Source of the DNA: Collinsella sp. AM33-4BH
GTDB lineage: Bacteria > Actinomycetota > Coriobacteriia > Coriobacteriales > Coriobacteriaceae
Length of the DNA stretch: 64,000 nucleotides
NCBI RefSeq assembly: GCF_003469205.1
Contig: NZ_QSIN01000001.1
Span: 62,001 to 126,000 of the forward strand
Reading direction: 5' to 3'
Below are positions 8,661-17,424 of the stretch, one piece after another. Each line of letters opens with the position of its first letter. The stretch's first letter is position 1. The notes beneath the pieces are model-generated. The model did no database searches, had not been told where the DNA came from, and saw only the letters and a program-made list of their open reading frames with translations. Position numbers and translations under genes: made by a program.

Positions 8661-9455
8661 TTAAGCCTCCTCGGTCTTGCTCAGTCCACCAAACCTACGG
8701 TCACGGCCCTGATAGGCCAAAATGGCGTCGACAAGGCCCCAACGATCAAAGTCGGGCCAATAGGTATCGGTGACGTAGAATTCAGAATAAGCCACCTGCC
8801 ACAGCAGATAGTTCGAAAGGCGCAGCTCACCAGAGGTGCGAATCACAAGCTCAGGATCGGGAAGGCCGGCAGTATAGAGGTGGGAAGCCACCATGTCGTC
8901 ATCAATTGCGGCAGGATCGATCTTACCGGCGGCAGCGTCGAGTGCAATCTGACGGACAGCGCGGGTAATCTCGGCACGCGCGCCGTAGTTGACGGCAAGC
9001 GCCAGCGTCATACCGGTGTGATCGGCGCACTCGGCAAGACCGCGTTCAAAAACGTCGCGGGTCTTCTTGGGCAGCGCGGAAATGTCGCCCAAAAAGACAA
9101 CACGCACATTTTCGCGCTTCAGAAGCGGCAGCTCGTCGATAAACGTCTTGGCAAACAGGTGCATCAAGACGTTGACCTCATGCTGCGGGCGGTTCCAGTT
9201 TTCGGTAGAAAACGCATAGGCAGAAAGCACGTCGACGCCCAAACGCACGCAGGCAGTAATGATCTCGCGAAGGGAGACGATACCCGCCTTGTGGCCCTCA
9301 GTGCGTGCAAGACCGCGCGACGTGGCCCAACGACCGTTGCCGTCCATGATGCACGAGATATGGTGCGGAATGTTATTGAGGTCAAGGTCGGAAAAACCGA
9401 CGCCCACAGGGGCGTCGGCAAAGTACTCGACCAGTTTATGCTCGTCGTATTGCAC
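8661..9455 (-). CDS. uppS: Isoprenyl transferase (undecaprenyl diphosphate synthase family)
   Basis: Cis-prenyltransferase that extends farnesyl diphosphate with IPP to the C55 lipid carrier for cell-wall synthesis. The IMDGNGRWA motif with the catalytic aspartate, the GHKAG block and the C-terminal PDLVIRTSGE-type region (here PELVIRTSGELRLSNYLLWQ, then SEFYVTDTYWPDF) are all present. The start is GTG at 9455, eight bases after GGAG and immediately behind the frr stop. Genes for its substrate pathway (dxr, ispG) follow in the same run. Confidence 0.96.
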   Translation of the reverse strand: MQYDEHKLVEYFADAPVGVGFSDLDLNNIPHHISCIMDGNGRWATSRGLARTEGHKAGIVSLREIITACVRLGVDVLSAYAFSTENWNRPQHEVNVLMHLFAKTFIDELPLLKRENVRVVFLGDISALPKKTRDVFERGLAECADHTGMTLALAVNYGARAEITRAVRQIALDAAAGKIDPAAIDDDMVASHLYTAGLPDPELVIRTSGELRLSNYLLWQVAYSEFYVTDTYWPDFDRWGLVDAILAYQGRDRRFGGLSKTEEA

Positions 9456-9456
9456 C

Positions 9457-9993
9457 TTAGATCTCCATGACCTCGGCTTCTTTTTCCTTCAGAAGCTCCT
9501 CGACCTTGGCGACATACTCATCGGTGTGCTTCTGGACCTTGGCCTGCTCGCGACGGACATCGTCCTCGGTGAGCTCCTCATCGCGCTCGAGCTTGTTGTT
9601 GAAGTCGCGACGGATGTTTCGGATAGACACCTTGGCCTGCTCAGCGTACTCGCGGCACTCCTTGACGAGCTCGCGACGGCGCTCCTCGGTGGGAGCCGGG
9701 AACGGCAGACGCACGACGGTGCCATCGGAGTTGGGGGTAATACCCAGATCGGAAGCGCCGATGGCCTTGACGATAGCGTTGATGAGCGCCTTGTCCCACG
9801 GCTCGATGAGCAGCATGTGGGCCTCGGGGGCCTTTACGGCGGCAACCTGCGTAACCGGCGTGGGAACACCGTAATAATCGACGGTGATGTCGGACAGAAT
9901 GTTAGCGTTGGCGCGGCCGGTACGGACCTTGGAGAAGTTATGCTTGAGGGACTCGAGCGACTTGTCCATGTGGGCGGTGATGTTCTCTGCCAT
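9457..9993 (-). CDS. frr: Ribosome recycling factor
   Basis: Splits post-termination ribosomes together with EF-G. The 178-residue protein has the long three-helix bundle including LKHNFSKVRTGRANANIL near the N-terminus, the Y-G-V-P-T-P beta turn, and charged helices (RRELVKECREYAEQAKVSIRNIRRD) at the C-terminus. It starts two bases after the pyrH stop, the usual pyrH-frr pairing in bacteria. Confidence 0.97.
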   Translation of the reverse strand: MAENITAHMDKSLESLKHNFSKVRTGRANANILSDITVDYYGVPTPVTQVAAVKAPEAHMLLIEPWDKALINAIVKAIGASDLGITPNSDGTVVRLPFPAPTEERRRELVKECREYAEQAKVSIRNIRRDFNNKLERDEELTEDDVRREQAKVQKHTDEYVAKVEELLKEKEAEVMEI

Positions 9994-9995
9994 GC

Positions 9996-10718
9996 TTAAT
10001 CCTCCTGATAGACGAGCGTGCCGACGGGCTCACCCGAAAGCGCGCGCTTGACGGTGTCCTCGCCATCGATGTTGAGGACCAAAATCGGCATACGGTTATC
10101 CTGGCACAGAGCCGTAGCCGTGGAATCCATAACCTGCAGACCGCGGACGAGAACCTCGTGGTAGGTGATCTTGTCAAAGCGGACGGCATCGGCGCACTTG
10201 ACGGGATCCTTGTCGTAGATGCCGTCAACCTTGGTGGCTTTAATCAGAATCTCGGCGCCGATCTCGCACGCACGAAGAGCCGCGGCGGTGTCGGTCGTAA
10301 AGTACGGATTGCCCGAACCGGCGGCAAAAATAACGACGTTGCCCTTGGAAAGGTGATTGATGGCGCGACGGCGAATATAGGGCTCGCAGATCTCGTTCAT
10401 CTGGATAGCGCTCATCACGCGGCAGGGAACATCGTTATGCTCGAAGGCATCCTGCAGGGCGAGCGCGTTCATAACGGTTGCCAGCATGCCCATGTAGTCG
10501 GCCTGAGCACGCTCCATGCCACCGGCAGCGCCGGCCATGCCGCGGAAAATATTGCCGCCGCCGACAACGACGCCGACCTCATGGCCAACGGCGAGCAGCT
10601 CCTTGACCTGTTTGGCAAGATGGTCGGTAACCTTGGGGTCGATGCCATATTGGCCGTCGCCCATCAGTGCTTCGCCGGAAAGCTTCAGAAGCACGCGTTT
10701 ATATCGGATGTCGGACAA
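9996..10718 (-). CDS. pyrH: UMP kinase
   Basis: Bacterial hexameric amino-acid-kinase-fold enzyme that phosphorylates UMP to UDP. Visible motifs are [16 protein letters not shown] at the N-terminus, [10 protein letters not shown], and the ATP-binding DKDPVK segment. The start is TTG at 10718 preceded by AAAGGAGG at seven to eight bases, a strong site compensating for the weak codon. It is the first gene of the pyrH-to-proS run and is separated from tsf by a terminator. Confidence 0.97.
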   Translation of the reverse strand: MSDIRYKRVLLKLSGEALMGDGQYGIDPKVTDHLAKQVKELLAVGHEVGVVVGGGNIFRGMAGAAGGMERAQADYMGMLATVMNALALQDAFEHNDVPCRVMSAIQMNEICEPYIRRRAINHLSKGNVVIFAAGSGNPYFTTDTAAALRACEIGAEILIKATKVDGIYDKDPVKCADAVRFDKITYHEVLVRGLQVMDSTATALCQDNRMPILVLNIDGEDTVKRALSGEPVGTLVYQED

Positions 10719-10777
10719 AGCGATCCTCCTTTAGATTGAACTCTCAACATTCTATCAAAGGCTCTAAGAAGAGCCAT

Positions 10778-10813
10778 GAAAAAGCAGGCTGTGAGTAAAA
10801 CCCACAGCCTGCT
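10778..10813 (-). terminator. tsf: Intrinsic terminator after tsf
   Basis: A perfect 11-bp stem (AGCAGGCTGTG at 10783-10793 with its complement at 10803-10813) followed on the minus strand by TTTTTC. It sits 24 bases after the tsf stop and separates rpsB-tsf from pyrH. Confidence 0.88.
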
Positions 10814-10836
10814 CATTACCAGCTACAAGAGCTTAT

Positions 10837-11706
10837 TTACTCGCCACGGACCAGACGGTCAAAGGCAACGACGGTAATGGTGTCGCCGAGCTCCTTGGAG
10901 ACCTGCTCAGCGTACTTCTTGATGGTGAGGGAGCTGTCCTTGATGAACTCCTGCTCGGTGAGCACGGACTGCTTGTAGAACTTCTCCAGACGGCCGACAG
11001 CCATCTTCTCCTGGATAGCCTCGGGCTTGCCGGACTCGGCAGCCTGAGCCATGTAGATCTGCTTCTCGTGCTCGACGGTCTCGGCCGGAACCTGATCGCG
11101 GGTAGCGCAGATCGGGGCGACGGCGGCAACCTGAAGGGCAACGTCGTGAGCGAAGGTCTTGAAGGACTCAGCCTGAGCGGTCTCGGCCTTCTCGAAGGCG
11201 AACTCGACGAGGACGCCGATCTTACCACCCATGTGGATGTAAGAAGCGAGCGCGCCGTTCTCGGCCTTGCGGGCAGCGAAGCGGGAGATCTTCATGTTCT
11301 CGCCCATGATGTGAATCATCTCGGTGAGCTCGGAGGAAACGGTCTCCTCGCCCATCGGCTTCTCGAGCAGAGCGTCGACATCGGCAGGCTCGGTGGTAGC
11401 GACAACCTCAGCGACCTTGGAAGCAAAGCCGGTGAACTTGGCGTTGGAGCCAACGAAGTCGGTCTCGCAGGAGAGCTCGAGCAGAGCGCCGGTCTTGCCA
11501 TCCTCGGAGACGAACGCGGCGACAGCGCCCTCGTTGGTCTCGCGGCCAGCCTTCTTGGCAGCCTTGGCGAGGCCGTTCTTACGAAGAACGTCGACAGCGG
11601 CGTCCATGTCGCCGTCAGCCTCGACGAGAGCCTTCTTGCACTCCATCATCGGGGAGTCGGTCATCTCGCGGAGCTGCTTGACCATAGCGGCGGTAATCTG
11701 GGCCAT
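10837..11706 (-). CDS. tsf: Translation elongation factor Ts
   Basis: Guanine-nucleotide exchange factor for EF-Tu. The N-terminal UBA-like domain (VKQLREMTDSPMMECKKALVEADGDMDAAVDVLRKNG) and the TDFV-containing EF-Tu contact segment (ELSCETDFVGSN) are clear. The ATG at 11706 lies seven bases after AAAGGA; the open frame continues to a TTG at 11721 that overlaps that ribosome-binding site and is unlikely. 289 residues, normal for the long form. Confidence 0.97.
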   Translation of the reverse strand: MAQITAAMVKQLREMTDSPMMECKKALVEADGDMDAAVDVLRKNGLAKAAKKAGRETNEGAVAAFVSEDGKTGALLELSCETDFVGSNAKFTGFASKVAEVVATTEPADVDALLEKPMGEETVSSELTEMIHIMGENMKISRFAARKAENGALASYIHMGGKIGVLVEFAFEKAETAQAESFKTFAHDVALQVAAVAPICATRDQVPAETVEHEKQIYMAQAAESGKPEAIQEKMAVGRLEKFYKQSVLTEQEFIKDSSLTIKKYAEQVSKELGDTITVVAFDRLVRGE

Positions 11707-11751
11707 TGTGGTTCCTTTCAAAGAGATGAAAAAGAATTAACTAAGACTGAT

Positions 11752-12480
11752 TTACTCGGCCTTGGGCTCAGCGGCCATCTCGGCCTCGGAGACCTGCTCC
11801 TTGCCGGAGCCAGCGAGGCAGGCGTCAGCCATGAGCTCGCACATAAGGGTGACAGCAGAGATAGCGTCATCGTTGCAGGGGATGCCGTACTCGACCTCGT
11901 CGGGATCGGAGTTGGTGTCGATCAGAGCGACGACGGGGATGTTCAGGCGCTGAGCCTCCTTGATGGCGTTCTCCTCGCGCTTGGTGTCGATGACAAAGAG
12001 AGCCTGGGGCAGACCCTTCATGTCGCGGGCGCCACCGAGGTTGGTCTGGAGCTTGGTGAGCTCCTTGCCGAGAACAGCCTGCTCCTTCTTGGGGAGCACT
12101 GCCATGCGGCCGTCCTCGACCATGGCCTCGAGCTCCTCCATGCGGTTGATGCGGGAGCGGATGGTGACGAAGTTGGTCAGCATGCCGCCGAGCCAACGCT
12201 GGTTGATGTAAGGCATGTTGGCGCGCTCAGCAGCGTTCTTGACGGCCTCCTGAGCCTGCTTCTTGGTGCCGACGAACAGCACGTTGCCGCCCTTGGCGAC
12301 GTTCTTGACGAAGGTGTAGGCCTGGTCGGCGTCGAGGATGGTCTGCTTGAGGTCGAGGATGTAGATGCCGTTGCGCTCACCGAAGATGAACGGCTTCATC
12401 TTGGGGTTCCAACGACGGGTCTGGTGACCGAAGTGGCAGCCGGCCTCGAGCAGGGTGCGGATATTAATCTTGGTAGCCAT
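11752..12480 (-). CDS. rpsB: 30S ribosomal protein S2
   Basis: Full-length S2 (242 residues) with the signatures [38 protein letters not shown] (split here into consecutive conserved blocks) and [25 protein letters not shown]. It ends in an acidic Glu/Ala-rich tail. Strong AGGAGG ribosome-binding site upstream, about 140 bases of 5' leader, and a good sigma-70 promoter with a palindrome in its spacer. Cotranscribed with tsf. Confidence 0.97.
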   Translation of the reverse strand: MATKINIRTLLEAGCHFGHQTRRWNPKMKPFIFGERNGIYILDLKQTILDADQAYTFVKNVAKGGNVLFVGTKKQAQEAVKNAAERANMPYINQRWLGGMLTNFVTIRSRINRMEELEAMVEDGRMAVLPKKEQAVLGKELTKLQTNLGGARDMKGLPQALFVIDTKREENAIKEAQRLNIPVVALIDTNSDPDEVEYGIPCNDDAISAVTLMCELMADACLAGSGKEQVSEAEMAAEPKAE

Positions 12481-12621
12481 GTTAAACCTCCTGTGGTTTG
12501 CCTCCGCGCGGGGTCATCCTCCAAAACCAACCCGGACATGTGCTACCAAAGCCCGGGCACCACGGTATGAAGTAGCCGCGCGTGTGTGATAAAAACCTGT
12601 TGCCGTGAAGCAACCCGATGA

Positions 12622-12650
12622 ATGATAGCAGGAATGCATCTTCCTGCCAA
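12622..12650 (-). promoter_or_regulatory. rpsB-tsf promoter with a palindromic spacer
   Basis: On the minus strand, -35 TTGGCA (12645-12650), a 17-base spacer and -10 TATCAT (12622-12627). The spacer carries an inverted repeat: GCAGGAA and TTCCTGC, 7-base arms around a 6-base centre (12628-12647). The predicted transcript has an untranslated leader of about 135 bases before rpsB that includes complementary CCCGGGC/GTCCGGG segments; a ribosomal-protein feedback site there is possible but not shown. Confidence 0.65.
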
Positions 12651-12699
12651 CCCGCAATCAAAACCACACACCTGAGCGCGGCGCGGGACGTCCCAGCCA

Positions 12700-13542
12700 C
12701 TATTCGCCGCGGGGATGGGCTTGAGCCACAGCCCGCTTAAGCCGATCGGGTGTGAGATGCGTGTAGATCTGCGTCGTGGACAGGCTCGCATGGCCCAGCA
12801 GCTCTTGAACCGAGCGCAGGTCCGCACCGCCCTCGAGCAAGTCGGTCGCAAAGGTATGGCGCATCGCATGCGGGGCGATGTCGGCAGGCATGCCGGCGAG
12901 CGTCGCCAGCGTATGAAACCGCCGCCTGAGCATGGCGGCACTCATGCGATTACCGCGCGCCGATATAAGCAGCGGATGCGGCCCGGTAACGGGGTCACGA
13001 CGCTTTGCCTGAGCGAGCAACTCCGGCCTTCCCTCCTCAATATAGAGACGCGTCGCCTCGAGCGCACGACGATACAGAGGGACGATACGTTCTTTGCTCC
13101 CCTTGCCCCACAGGCGCAGCGTGCGTTCGGACCACGCAATGGACTCCACATTGAGTGCTGCGAGCTCAGAGATACGGGCGCCCGAGGCATAGAGCAGCTC
13201 GAGCATCGCCGCATCGCGCAATCCCGCGGGTGTTGAGGTATCAGGCGTCTTGAGCAGCGCCTCCACCTGTTGGGTCGTCAGCACACCAGGTAGATCGCGC
13301 GGGAGCTTGGGCGAGGAAATTGCCGAGACCACATCGCCCTCCACGACCCCCTCGGCAGCCATCCAGCGATAGAGAGATCGAATAGCCGACAGGTGCGCCG
13401 CAAGCGTTCGGGGAGCCACCTGCTCACGCGAAAGCTCAGCAAGATAGCGACGAATGGTGCGCACGTCGGCAGCGAAAGCATCGATATCCTCACGCTCGCA
13501 CCAGGCAGCAAAGCGCTCCAGCCTCGAGCCATAGGCCGTCAC
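12700..13542 (-). CDS. xerC: Tyrosine recombinase, XerC/XerD family (5' end uncertain)
   Basis: Site-specific recombinase that resolves chromosome dimers. The C-terminal catalytic domain has the full set: R in ASGARISEL, K in GKGSKER, HAMRHTFAT (H-x-x-R), HASLSTTQIYTHLTP (H and the nucleophilic Y). The only canonical in-frame start is the GTG at 13542, but recognisable XerC sequence (first helix of the core-binding domain) continues upstream to about 13617 with no ATG, GTG or TTG. The true start is therefore probably non-canonical, perhaps ATA at 13620 nine bases after GGAGG and overlapping the trmFO stop. Last gene of the rnhB/yraN block. Name follows position next to trmFO; XerD is possible. 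Confidence 0.88.
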   Translation of the reverse strand: MTAYGSRLERFAAWCEREDIDAFAADVRTIRRYLAELSREQVAPRTLAAHLSAIRSLYRWMAAEGVVEGDVVSAISSPKLPRDLPGVLTTQQVEALLKTPDTSTPAGLRDAAMLELLYASGARISELAALNVESIAWSERTLRLWGKGSKERIVPLYRRALEATRLYIEEGRPELLAQAKRRDPVTGPHPLLISARGNRMSAAMLRRRFHTLATLAGMPADIAPHAMRHTFATDLLEGGADLRSVQELLGHASLSTTQIYTHLTPDRLKRAVAQAHPRGE

Positions 13543-13616
13543 CGTGTTGGGAGAAAGCCCCTCGACGCGTGCGATATAGGCGATAAAAGAGTCGACGGTG
13601 TCGTACAGGTCAAAGG

Positions 13617-14954
13617 CTATGACCGGTCGCCTCCAAATAGATCGGGGCGAGTGGCCAGATAGGCATCAAGGGACTCGAGCGCACGGTCCGCATAGGCCTG
13701 GTAGCGGTCGCGCTTGCTGCGGCGCTTACCATCCTCGAGTGGCGGCACCAGGCCAAAGTTGACATGCATAGGCTGATAGCCCACGGTGGCAGGATCGGTC
13801 GCATAGCCCACGAGCGCACCCAGGGCGCCCACACGCGGCAACTCGACGCCCGCGACGCCGATAGCCTCGGCATAGGTGTTGAGCGCCGCGAGCAGACCGG
13901 TCGCCACGGCTTCCATGTACCCCTCGGTGCCGGTGATCTGACCGGCCAGGCGCACGCCGGTGCCGGGCACGGCAAAGGTGCCATCGAGCACGTGCGGGGC
14001 GTCGACAAAGGTATTACGGTGCATGACACCGTAGCGGAAGAACTCAGCGTTCTCCAGGCCCGGCACCATATGGAAGACGCGCTTCTGCTCGCCAAAGGTC
14101 AAGTTGGTCTGGAAGCCCACCAGGTTATAGGCGGTCTTCTCCTTATTCTCGGCACGCAGCTGAATCGCCGCCCAGGGACGACGACCGGTTCGCGGGTCGG
14201 TGAGGCCGACGGGCTTCATGGCGCCAAAGCGAATGGCGTCCTTGCCGGTGCGCGCAACTTCCTCGGCAGGCTGGCAGGCCTGGAACAGATCGCCGCCCTC
14301 AAAGTCCTTGAGCACCACGCGGTCGGCCGTGGAAAGCGCCTCGATAAAGGCCTCGTACTCCTCCTTGTTGAGCGGAGCGTTGAGATAGTCGCCGCTCCCC
14401 TGCTCCTCGTAGCGCGACTGCGAGAACAGCACGTCCATATCGAGCGTGGAGGCATCGACGATCGGCGCCGCGGCATCGAAGAACGCAAGGGCGTCGCCAC
14501 CGACGAGCTTCATGACCTCTTCGCTCAGCGCCGGCGAGCACAAGGGGCCGGCGGCAATGACCACGTGACCTTCGGGAATCTGCGTGACCTCGCCGTGCGC
14601 GACCTCGATATTGGGACGGGCGGCAACCTCGGCCTCGACAAGCTCGGAAAACTTGACGCGGTCGACCGCCAGGGCACCGCCGGCGGGAACAGCCGCGCGA
14701 TGGGCGCAATCGAGCAGGACTGAACCCATGCGCTTAAGCTCGGCCTTCAGCAAACCAGCCGCGGAATCCGGACGGGTCGACTTAAACGAATTGGAGCAGA
14801 CGAGCTCTGCCAAGTGATCGGTATGGTGAGCCGGGGAGCTCACCTGGGGGCGCATCTCGCACAGCTTTACGGCAAAACCGCGGTCTGCCAGCTGGATCGC
14901 GCATTCCGAACCCGCCAGACCGCCACCGATAACCGTCACCTGATCGAACTGCAT
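13617..14954 (-). CDS. trmFO: Folate/FAD-dependent tRNA (uracil-54-C5) methyltransferase
   Basis: Makes ribothymidine 54 in the T-loop of tRNAs using methylene-tetrahydrofolate and FADH2. The N-terminal VTVIGGGLAGSECA is the FAD-binding motif; the ELVCSNSFKS block includes a conserved cysteine, and AGQITGTEGYMEA lies near the C-terminus. The ATG at 14954 has GAAAGGTG seven bases upstream and was preferred to the TTG at 14960. Full length at 445 residues. It follows dprA closely, whereas in many Gram-positives topA lies between them. Confidence 0.96.
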   Translation of the reverse strand: MQFDQVTVIGGGLAGSECAIQLADRGFAVKLCEMRPQVSSPAHHTDHLAELVCSNSFKSTRPDSAAGLLKAELKRMGSVLLDCAHRAAVPAGGALAVDRVKFSELVEAEVAARPNIEVAHGEVTQIPEGHVVIAAGPLCSPALSEEVMKLVGGDALAFFDAAAPIVDASTLDMDVLFSQSRYEEQGSGDYLNAPLNKEEYEAFIEALSTADRVVLKDFEGGDLFQACQPAEEVARTGKDAIRFGAMKPVGLTDPRTGRRPWAAIQLRAENKEKTAYNLVGFQTNLTFGEQKRVFHMVPGLENAEFFRYGVMHRNTFVDAPHVLDGTFAVPGTGVRLAGQITGTEGYMEAVATGLLAALNTYAEAIGVAGVELPRVGALGALVGYATDPATVGYQPMHVNFGLVPPLEDGKRRSKRDRYQAYADRALESLDAYLATRPDLFGGDRS

Positions 14955-14968
14955 CTGCAAACACCTTT

Positions 14969-15904
14969 CTAATTGACACGTTTTCCATTGTGACCGAAGG
15001 GTGTCTGGGCGTGAAGAGCAAACTTGGAGGGCGCATACCTTCCATCCATCATGCGCTCGATAAGGCCCTCGAGTTCAAGCGAACCCAAGAGTTTGAGTAC
15101 GCCAACAGCATCGAGCGAGACAAGCGCCGCGATGTCGTCGACCTTGAGCGGAGAGGCGATGAGCGCATGCATCACGGTCTGCTGTGTTGGATCCAGGTCG
15201 GCAATGCCGGGAGCATCGGGGCGCGAGTAGCGCAGGGTGCCGTAGATGCGTGAGATAGCCATCTCGATAGATTCCTCGTCGATGATGCAGCAAGCACCGT
15301 TCGCAATGAGGTAATTCGTGCCACGCGACTCGGGCGATAGGATCGACCCCGGCACGACAAGAAGTTCGCGCCCCAAATCCATAGCAGCCTCGGCTGTAGA
15401 AAACGTCCCGGAAGGCATACCCGCCTCGGAAACAAAGAGGGCTTGCGACAGGGCCGCGATCACGCGATTGCGGCGCGGAAAGGCAAACTTGCGCGGACCC
15501 ATGCCCCACGGAGAGATCGACACGACCGCGCCACCCGTATCGAGCGTTCGCATAATAAGCCCCGCGCTCGAACGCGGGTAGACCACGTCGGCGCCCGTCC
15601 CCAGCACCACGACGTGTTTACCGCCAGCGTTGACCGCAGCCCAACCCGAGGCCTGGTCACAACCGACCGCGCCGCCCGAGACTACCGTCACTCCCGCCTC
15701 GACCGCCACCTTTGACGCAAGCTCTGCCACGGCAAGACCATACGGCGAGGCCTTGCGCGCGCCGATGATGGAGAGCGCGGGCGTCGAAAGCACCTCGGGG
15801 TTGCCGCGCACATAGAGCGTCTGGGGTACATCAGAAAGGTCCAAAACGGTCTCGGGATACAACGTATCACCTGGATGCAGCTCAAAGGTCCCCTCGGCCA
15901 TCAT
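14969..15904 (-). CDS. dprA: DNA-processing protein DprA
   Basis: Single-strand DNA-binding RecA loader used in natural transformation. A Rossmann-like domain with SIIGARKASPYG and VVSGGAVGCDQASGWAA, plus PSGTFSTAEAAMDLGRELLVVPG, is followed by a C-terminal winged helix (about residues 225-290). The open frame runs to 16060, but the upstream part overlaps comM and is arginine-rich noise. An ATG at 15904 overlaps the comM stop as ATGA and has AAGGAGG five bases before it; a second ATG at 15901 is also possible. There is no N-terminal SAM-like domain. Confidence 0.92.
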   Translation of the reverse strand: MMAEGTFELHPGDTLYPETVLDLSDVPQTLYVRGNPEVLSTPALSIIGARKASPYGLAVAELASKVAVEAGVTVVSGGAVGCDQASGWAAVNAGGKHVVVLGTGADVVYPRSSAGLIMRTLDTGGAVVSISPWGMGPRKFAFPRRNRVIAALSQALFVSEAGMPSGTFSTAEAAMDLGRELLVVPGSILSPESRGTNYLIANGACCIIDEESIEMAISRIYGTLRYSRPDAPGIADLDPTQQTVMHALIASPLKVDDIAALVSLDAVGVLKLLGSLELEGLIERMMDGRYAPSKFALHAQTPFGHNGKRVN

Positions 15905-17424
15905 TGGTCCCTCCTTCCCTGGTACATCGCCGCCTCGAGCACGTGGTCCTGCGTCACATGCTCGCTCTCGGCGACGTCGGCGATTGTACGCGCGATACGC
16001 ACCAGGCGCACGATACCGCGGCCCGTGAGATGTGTGCGCTTCGACAGGCCGAGTACACACTTCTCCGCCGCATCATCGAGCTCAAAGGTCGAAACGACGC
16101 CGTCAATGGACCGCGTCTCGTCATCCTCGGCCTCGGCATCCGCATCGTCCATACGGGATTCGCGCCAAGCGCGAAAAGCGCGACCGCGCACAACGTAGTC
16201 ACGTAACTCGGCCGACGACATACCCTCCGCACCCTCGATAATCACTTGAGGGTCGGGACGGGTCACATCGATCATCATGTCGATACGGTCGGCCAAAGGA
16301 CCGCGCAGTTTAGACCGATAGCGCTCGACCATCGCCGCCGAGCAGCGACACGGTACCTCACGATCGCCCAAAAAGCCGCAGGGGCAGGGATTGCTCGCAG
16401 CCAGCAGCTGAAAGCGCGACGGGAAGGTAAAAGCCCCGTCGACGCGTACGATCCTCACATAGCCGCGCTCGATGGGCTGACGCAGCGTCTGCAGCACACC
16501 CGTGGGAAACTCGGCAAGCTCGTCCAAAAAGAGCACGCCGCCATGAGCAAGGCTGATCTCACCCGGGTGCACCGGGCGCCCACCGCCGATAAGACCTGCG
16601 GTCGAAATACTGTGATGGGGGCTGCGGAAGGGCCGGTGCCCCGCCAACAAGCCATCAATGTTCTCACCCAAAACCGAATGGATGCACAGCGCCTCCTGCT
16701 GGTCCTCAACGGAAAGCTCGGGCAGGATGCCGGTCATACGACGCGCGAGCATCGTCTTGCCCGATCCCGGGGACCCGATCATGAGCAAGCCGAGTTCTCC
16801 TGCCGCCGCAAGCGCCATGCCGCGCTTGGCGACCTCCTGCCCCAGTACGTCGGCATAGTCGAGCTCGGGCTCAAAGGTCGCCTCGAGCACTTCAGAATCC
16901 AAGTAGTGCCGCGCGGCATCGCCCATGCCATGGGCAAGCTGAGACAAATGATCGATGAATCCACAATCCACGCCCGCGAGTGGCACATGCTGGTCTGACC
17001 TGCCGGCGATAAAAGACAGCCCCATGTCGCGAGCCAGCAGCTGAAACGCCACCTCGCCCTTGACGGGAAGCACCGTACCGTCCAAGCCGAGCTCGCCGGC
17101 GATAAGGCAGCGATCGAGGTTGTCACGGGGAATCTGCCCATCGGCCGCCAGAACCGCGATGGCAATCGGCAGATCAAAGCCGCTACCGGTCTTGCGAATA
17201 TCGCCGGGCGCCAGATTGACCGTAATGCCCGAGCGCGGAATCTCGAACCCGGCGGAGCGCATCGCGCACCGGATACGCCCGCGCGACTCCATCACCTCCA
17301 TACTCGGAATGCCGAGCATCTGGATGCCCGGAACGCCGCCGGCAAGCGAGACCTCGACCGTGACGTGAATCGCCTCGACGCCACGGATGCAGGCCGCGTG
17401 AACGGCAAACGTCTCGAACGCCAT
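15901..17424 (-). CDS. comM: YifB/ComM family Mg chelatase-like AAA ATPase
   Basis: Hexameric AAA+ helicase that promotes branch migration during transformation-associated recombination. It has the N-terminal Lon-S16-like domain (VHVTVEVSLAGG-type strand, then PRSGITVNLAPGDIRKTGSGFDLPIA), Walker A GSPGSGKTMLARR near residue 215, Walker B GVLFLDELAEF, and the cysteine motif NPCPCGFLGDREVPCRCS. The ATG at 17424 overlaps the upstream stop as TGATG. With dprA and yraN it forms a DNA-processing unit. Confidence 0.94.
   Translation of the reverse strand: MAFETFAVHAACIRGVEAIHVTVEVSLAGGVPGIQMLGIPSMEVMESRGRIRCAMRSAGFEIPRSGITVNLAPGDIRKTGSGFDLPIAIAVLAADGQIPRDNLDRCLIAGELGLDGTVLPVKGEVAFQLLARDMGLSFIAGRSDQHVPLAGVDCGFIDHLSQLAHGMGDAARHYLDSEVLEATFEPELDYADVLGQEVAKRGMALAAAGELGLLMIGSPGSGKTMLARRMTGILPELSVEDQQEALCIHSVLGENIDGLLAGHRPFRSPHHSISTAGLIGGGRPVHPGEISLAHGGVLFLDELAEFPTGVLQTLRQPIERGYVRIVRVDGAFTFPSRFQLLAASNPCPCGFLGDREVPCRCSAAMVERYRSKLRGPLADRIDMMIDVTRPDPQVIIEGAEGMSSAELRDYVVRGRAFRAWRESRMDDADAEAEDDETRSIDGVVSTFELDDAAEKCVLGLSKRTHLTGRGIVRLVRIARTIADVAESEHVTQDHVLEAAMYQGRRDQ

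Noticed and set aside
11068..12570. A 500-codon plus-strand frame opposite tsf and rpsB
   Set aside because: It spans two confirmed genes and an intergenic promoter; composition is that of reversed coding sequence.
12685..12694. GGGACGTCCC palindrome after xerC as a terminator
   Set aside because: Short stem without a following T-run.
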